Below are positions 60,652-64,000 of a stretch of DNA of 64,000 nt, in pieces. Every line of letters begins with the position of its first letter. Position 1 is the stretch's first letter. Source of the DNA: Lachnospiraceae bacterium (lineage in GTDB: Bacteria; Bacillota; Clostridia; Lachnospirales; Lachnospiraceae); assembly GCA_017468395.1 (NCBI GenBank), contig JAFUIR010000021.1:62001-126000 (forward strand). The letters run 5' to 3'. The position numbers and the translations under genes were made by a program. The notes under the pieces were generated by a model. The model ran no database searches, had not been told where the DNA came from, and saw only the letters and a list, made by a program, of their open reading frames with translations.

Positions 60652-61755
60652 ATGGCAAAACTTACTTGTGGTTTTATCGGTCTGGGACTTATCGGCGGTT
60701 CCATTGCCAAAGCACTCAAAAATGCTGTTCCTGACGTAAAAATCATTGCATACGATGTAAATACCGCTTCAATGGATTTGGCTGTATCCGAACAGATTGT
60801 GGACGTGGCGACCTCAACCGTAGATGAGACATTCAACACCTGCGATTACTTATTTTTATGTGCTCCCGTCTCCCACAATGCAGAAAACTTGGAAACTGTC
60901 AAAAAAGTACTGTCTCCCAACTGTATTCTCACAGATGTGGGCAGCGTAAAAGGTGATATCCATGTACATATTGCAAAGGCCGGCCTTTCCCGCCAGTTTA
61001 TCGGCGGACACCCCATGGCGGGCAGTGAGCGCACAGGCTATATCAATTCCAAGGCACTGCTTTTGGAAAATGCCTACTATGTGCTGACTCCTACTGAAGA
61101 TGTATCTGCGGATAAAGTGGCGGCTTATCAGAATCTGGTCAAACTTATGGGAGCCATTCCACTTACCCTCTCTTGCAGCCAGCACGACTATGTAACTGCT
61201 GCAATCAGTCATCTGCCCCACATTATTGCCGCTTCCCTTGTGAATCTGGTGCGTGACAGCGATTCCCCGGACGGTCTTATGAAAATGGTTGCTGCAGGCG
61301 GTTTTAAAGACATTACCCGCATCGCCTCTTCTTCACCTGAAATGTGGCAGCAGATTTGCCTTACCAACACAGACAACATTTTAATGCTTTTAAATGATTA
61401 TATTGCTTCTTTGGAAAAAATCAGGGAAGACCTGGCAGACCAGTCCCCTACGGAATTATATGATTTGTTTTCCGATGCAAGAACTTACCGTGATTCCTTT
61501 ATCAATGCCTCCAGCGGTCCTATTAAACGTGTTTACACATTAAATGTAGACATTGCAGATGAACCCGGTGCTTTAGCGTCCATCGCCACTATGCTGGCAC
61601 TCCATGCCATCAGCATCAAAAACATTGGCATCACCCATAACAGGGAATTTGAGGACGGTGTCCTGCGCATCGAATTTTATGATGAAAATGCGGTGGAATC
61701 AGCCAAGCAGCTTCTGACATCCAAAGGATACCAGACTCACGATAAGAAATTTTAA
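60652..61755 (+). CDS. tyrA: Prephenate dehydrogenase with ACT domain
   Basis: TyrA oxidatively decarboxylates prephenate to 4-hydroxyphenylpyruvate for tyrosine synthesis. The 367-residue protein has the NAD loop GFIGLGLIGGSIAKAL, DVGSVKGDIH, GGHPMAGSERTGY with the catalytic His, SHLPHIIAASLVN, and a C-terminal ACT domain (LNVDIADEPGALASIATMLA) that likely senses tyrosine. The gene stands alone, not in an aromatic operon. Start after GAGGATTT. Ends in a shared terminator with ackA. Confidence 0.96.
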   Translation: MAKLTCGFIGLGLIGGSIAKALKNAVPDVKIIAYDVNTASMDLAVSEQIVDVATSTVDETFNTCDYLFLCAPVSHNAENLETVKKVLSPNCILTDVGSVKGDIHVHIAKAGLSRQFIGGHPMAGSERTGYINSKALLLENAYYVLTPTEDVSADKVAAYQNLVKLMGAIPLTLSCSQHDYVTAAISHLPHIIAASLVNLVRDSDSPDGLMKMVAAGGFKDITRIASSSPEMWQQICLTNTDNILMLLNDYIASLEKIREDLADQSPTELYDLFSDARTYRDSFINASSGPIKRVYTLNVDIADEPGALASIATMLALHAISIKNIGITHNREFEDGVLRIEFYDENAVESAKQLLTSKGYQTHDKKF

Positions 61756-61786
61756 TAAGAATCATTTTTACTCTAAGTAACAAAAC

Positions 61787-61820
61787 AGCCCCGCAGGCGC
61801 ACAACCTGTGGGGCTTTCTC
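61787..61820. terminator. Bidirectional terminator between tyrA and ackA
   Basis: An 11-bp GC-rich stem (61787-61797 with 61805-61815, AGCCCCGCAGG/CCTGTGGGGCT, one G-T pair), 7-base loop. T-rich tails on both sides; on minus TGTTTTGTT. Confidence 0.85.
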
Positions 61821-61825
61821 ATTTC

Positions 61826-63025
61826 TTATTTTGTCAGTTCATAAGTTTCTCTTGCAATGGCAAGTTCTTCATTGGTAGGAATTACCATTACTGTCGTTGC
61901 GGAATCTGCAGTACTGATGGCAATATCCTCGCCACGCTTGTTATTGGCTGCATCATCCAATTTTACTCCAAGGTAACCAAGATAGTTGTTCAAAATCTTT
62001 TCTCTGATGAAAGGACTGTTCTCGCCAACACCTGCTGTAAAGCAGATTACATCTACGCCGTTCATTGCTGCCACATAAGAACCAATGTATTTTGCTACTT
62101 TATAAGCAAAAGTCTCCATGGTCGCAATTGCATATTTGTCGCCCTTTAAGTATGCTGCCTCCAAATCACGGAAGTCGGAAGAAAGGTCGTTGGACATACC
62201 GTATACACCGGATTTTTTATTTAAGATAGTCATAACTTCATCAATGTTCTTATTTTCTTTATGTGCAATGAACTCGATGATTGCAGGGTCAATATCACCG
62301 GATCTGGTACCCATAATCAGACCTTCCAGAGGAGTCAGACCCATGGATGTATCTACGCATTTGCCGTTCTTTACTGCGGAAATGCTGGCACCGTTTCCAA
62401 GATGGCAAACGATAATCTTCAAATCTTCATAGTTCTTTCCAAGTACCTCTGCCGCTCTCTTGGAAACATAAGAATGGCTGGTTCCGTGGAAACCGTATCT
62501 TCTCACTTTATATTTTTCATAATAGGAAATAGGAAGACCATAAAGGTATGCTTTCTCAGGCATGGTCTGATGGAAAGCGGTATCAAATACTGCAACCATG
62601 GGAGTTTCGGGCATCAATTCTTTACAAGCATTGATACCAATCAGGTTTGCAGGATTGTGAAGAGGTGCAAGTTCGTTACACTCTTCGATTGCTTTCAGCA
62701 CATCATCATTAATCACTGTGGAACTTGCAAACTTCTCGCCGCCGTGTACAATACGGTGACCAACTGCACCGATTTCATCCAAAGATTTCACAACGCCGGT
62801 CTTTTCATTAGTCAGTGCCTCAAGCACCAGACGGATAGCATCTGTATGGTTTGCCATGGGAGTTACATTTGTCTCCTTCTCGCCGCCTGCGGGAGAATAA
62901 ACAATCTGGCTGCCTTCAATACCGATTCTTTCGCAAATACCTTTTGCAATCATTTTTTCTGTTTCTGCATCGATAAGCTGGAATTTCAAAGAAGAACTTC
63001 CGCAGTTAATAACTAAAATATTCAT
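61826..63025 (-). CDS. ackA: Acetate kinase
   Basis: AckA makes ATP and acetate from acetyl phosphate, the main energy step of many fermenters. The 399 residues start ILVINCGSSSLKFQLI, and show HRIVHGGEKF, VFDTAFHQTMP, RRYGFHGTSHSYV, HLGNGASISAVKNGK and FTAGVGENSPFIR. All standard motifs are intact. It lies 50 bp after pta; the two form the phosphotransacetylase-acetate kinase pathway. Confidence 0.98.
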   Translation of the reverse strand: MNILVINCGSSSLKFQLIDAETEKMIAKGICERIGIEGSQIVYSPAGGEKETNVTPMANHTDAIRLVLEALTNEKTGVVKSLDEIGAVGHRIVHGGEKFASSTVINDDVLKAIEECNELAPLHNPANLIGINACKELMPETPMVAVFDTAFHQTMPEKAYLYGLPISYYEKYKVRRYGFHGTSHSYVSKRAAEVLGKNYEDLKIIVCHLGNGASISAVKNGKCVDTSMGLTPLEGLIMGTRSGDIDPAIIEFIAHKENKNIDEVMTILNKKSGVYGMSNDLSSDFRDLEAAYLKGDKYAIATMETFAYKVAKYIGSYVAAMNGVDVICFTAGVGENSPFIREKILNNYLGYLGVKLDDAANNKRGEDIAISTADSATTVMVIPTNEELAIARETYELTK

Positions 63026-63075
63026 ATTCTTTTATCACCTTTCGTCACACAAAACCTTTTTCTAACTAATTTATC

Positions 63076-64000
63076 TTATACGAGCTGTGCCTGTACTGCT
63101 GTCAGGGCAACAACACCTACGATATCTTCCCAAGAGCATCCGCGGGACAAATCGTTAACAGGTTTTGCAATACCTTGCAGCATAGGACCGTAAGCTTCTG
63201 CACCGCCAAGTCTCTGTACCAGTTTGTAACCGATGTTACCTGCATCCAAGTTAGGGAAAATCATAACGTTTGCTTTACCGCCTACAGCGCTGCCGGGTGC
63301 TTTGGATTTTGCCACGGAAGGAACCAGTGCAGCGTCCACCTGCAATTCGCCGTCCAGTACCAGATGAGGATACTGCTCATGGGCAATTCTTGTAGCCTCT
63401 ACCACTTTATCAACCAAAGGATGTTTTGCACTGCCCTTTGTGGAATGGGACAACATAGCAATAACAGGTTTCGGACCGATTAAAGATTTGAAACTTCTTG
63501 CAGATGTTTCTGCAATCGCCGCAAGTTCTTCAGGTGAAGGATCCTGATTCAGACCACAGTCCGCAAAAATAAATGTGCCGTTGTCACCCTGATCTTTGAA
63601 CTGTGTATCCATTACGAAGAATGCGGAAACCAGTTTTACACCGGGAGCAGTTTTTAAAATTTGAAGTGCAGGTCTTAAAGTATCTGCTGTGGAATGGCAG
63701 GCACCTGCCACCATACCGTCCGCATCATTATTTTTAACCATTACGATACCGAAAGTCAGGTAGTCATTCAGCAAAATCTCTCTTGCCATCTCGGGTGTCA
63801 TACCTTTTGCCTTACGGGTTTCGTAAAGAAGATTCACATACTCTTCCAGTTTAGGAGTTTTCTTGGGATTCACAACAATTACTTTATCGAGGTCAACCTC
63901 CAACCAGCCGGCACCGTCCATAATCTTCTCTTCATCACCAATCATAATAATGTCAGCAATACCCTCTTCAATGATTTTTGCTGCTGCAATCAGTGTTCTC
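63076..64000 (-). CDS. pta: Phosphate acetyltransferase, 5' end off the window
   Basis: Pta converts acetyl-CoA and phosphate to acetyl phosphate for AckA. The reverse strand is open to the window edge (308 codons visible); the first residues seen are RTLIAAAKIIEEGIADI, an internal part of the N-terminal region, so roughly 20 to 25 residues are missing upstream. Family motifs are VAGACHSTADTLRPALQI, KLVSAFFVMD, FADCGLNQDPSPEELA, MLSHSTKGSAKHP and PGSAVGGKANVMIFPNLDAGNIGYKL. It is the short form without an N-terminal regulatory domain, judged from the numbering. Confidence 0.97.
   Translation of the reverse strand, partial: RTLIAAAKIIEEGIADIIMIGDEEKIMDGAGWLEVDLDKVIVVNPKKTPKLEEYVNLLYETRKAKGMTPEMAREILLNDYLTFGIVMVKNNDADGMVAGACHSTADTLRPALQILKTAPGVKLVSAFFVMDTQFKDQGDNGTFIFADCGLNQDPSPEELAAIAETSARSFKSLIGPKPVIAMLSHSTKGSAKHPLVDKVVEATRIAHEQYPHLVLDGELQVDAALVPSVAKSKAPGSAVGGKANVMIFPNLDAGNIGYKLVQRLGGAEAYGPMLQGIAKPVNDLSRGCSWEDIVGVVALTAVQAQLV

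Overview
The window comes from a low-GC, anaerobic, endospore-forming Firmicute, most likely a member of the Lachnospiraceae. This rests on SpoIVA, a Re-type citrate synthase operon feeding a eukaryote-type NADP isocitrate dehydrogenase, acetate kinase/phosphotransacetylase, a TyrS T-box leader, BspA-like surface proteins with a class B sortase, and clostridial gene orders. No rRNA, tRNA, CRISPR array, prophage or insertion sequence was seen. Most genes lie on the minus strand and the window is almost entirely chromosomal core.

Layout. 1-3957: purine/nucleoside salvage operon (purine nucleoside phosphorylase, cytidine deaminase, MtaD-type deaminase, purine permease cut by the window edge). 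4058-7308: spoIVA and tyrS, the latter behind a T-box. 7312-9349: MoxR ATPase and VWA protein, divergent from metF (9434-10297). 10382-14734: DUF512 radical-SAM-like protein, der, plsY, gpsA, behind an unusual structured leader, divergent from prs (14960-16153). 16204-19383: OmpR-type two-component system. 19465-25521: pgeF, yraN, a free FlhB C-domain, a FliK-like protein, rnhB and two signal peptidases flanking rbgA. 25629-30543: ylxM-ffh-rpsP-khpA-rimM-trmD-rplS, with trmD fused to a GNAT acetyltransferase. 30621-39381: YitT protein, then plsX-acpP-rnc-smc-ftsY-ilvA. 39487-40988: TraX-like protein and yceD-rpmF. 41121-44515: Re-citrate synthase, GntR regulator and icd under a large palindromic operator. 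44637-54136: subtilase, two giant leucine-rich surface proteins and their probable sortase. 54343-55544: three small plus-strand genes of unknown function with sporulation-like promoters. 55577-60304: leuS and an EF-G paralogue. 60652-64000: tyrA, ackA, pta (cut by the window edge).

The most noteworthy units are: (a) a class B sortase next to two surface proteins that end in SPxTG sorting signals; (b) a small cysteine-rich protein plus two unknown genes driven by two promoters sharing the identical nonamer CATAAGATA, which fits the mother-cell sigma-K -10 element; (c) the free FlhB-CC and FliK-like pair with no flagellar genes around; (d) the TrmD-GNAT fusion; (e) a 34-bp GntR-type palindrome inside the Re-citrate synthase promoter; and (f) a recurring arrangement in which a terminator hairpin is merged with the promoter, Shine-Dalgarno or start codon of the next gene (spoIVA, ylxM, leuS, subtilase). 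All functions are inferred by reading the sequence; no database search was run.
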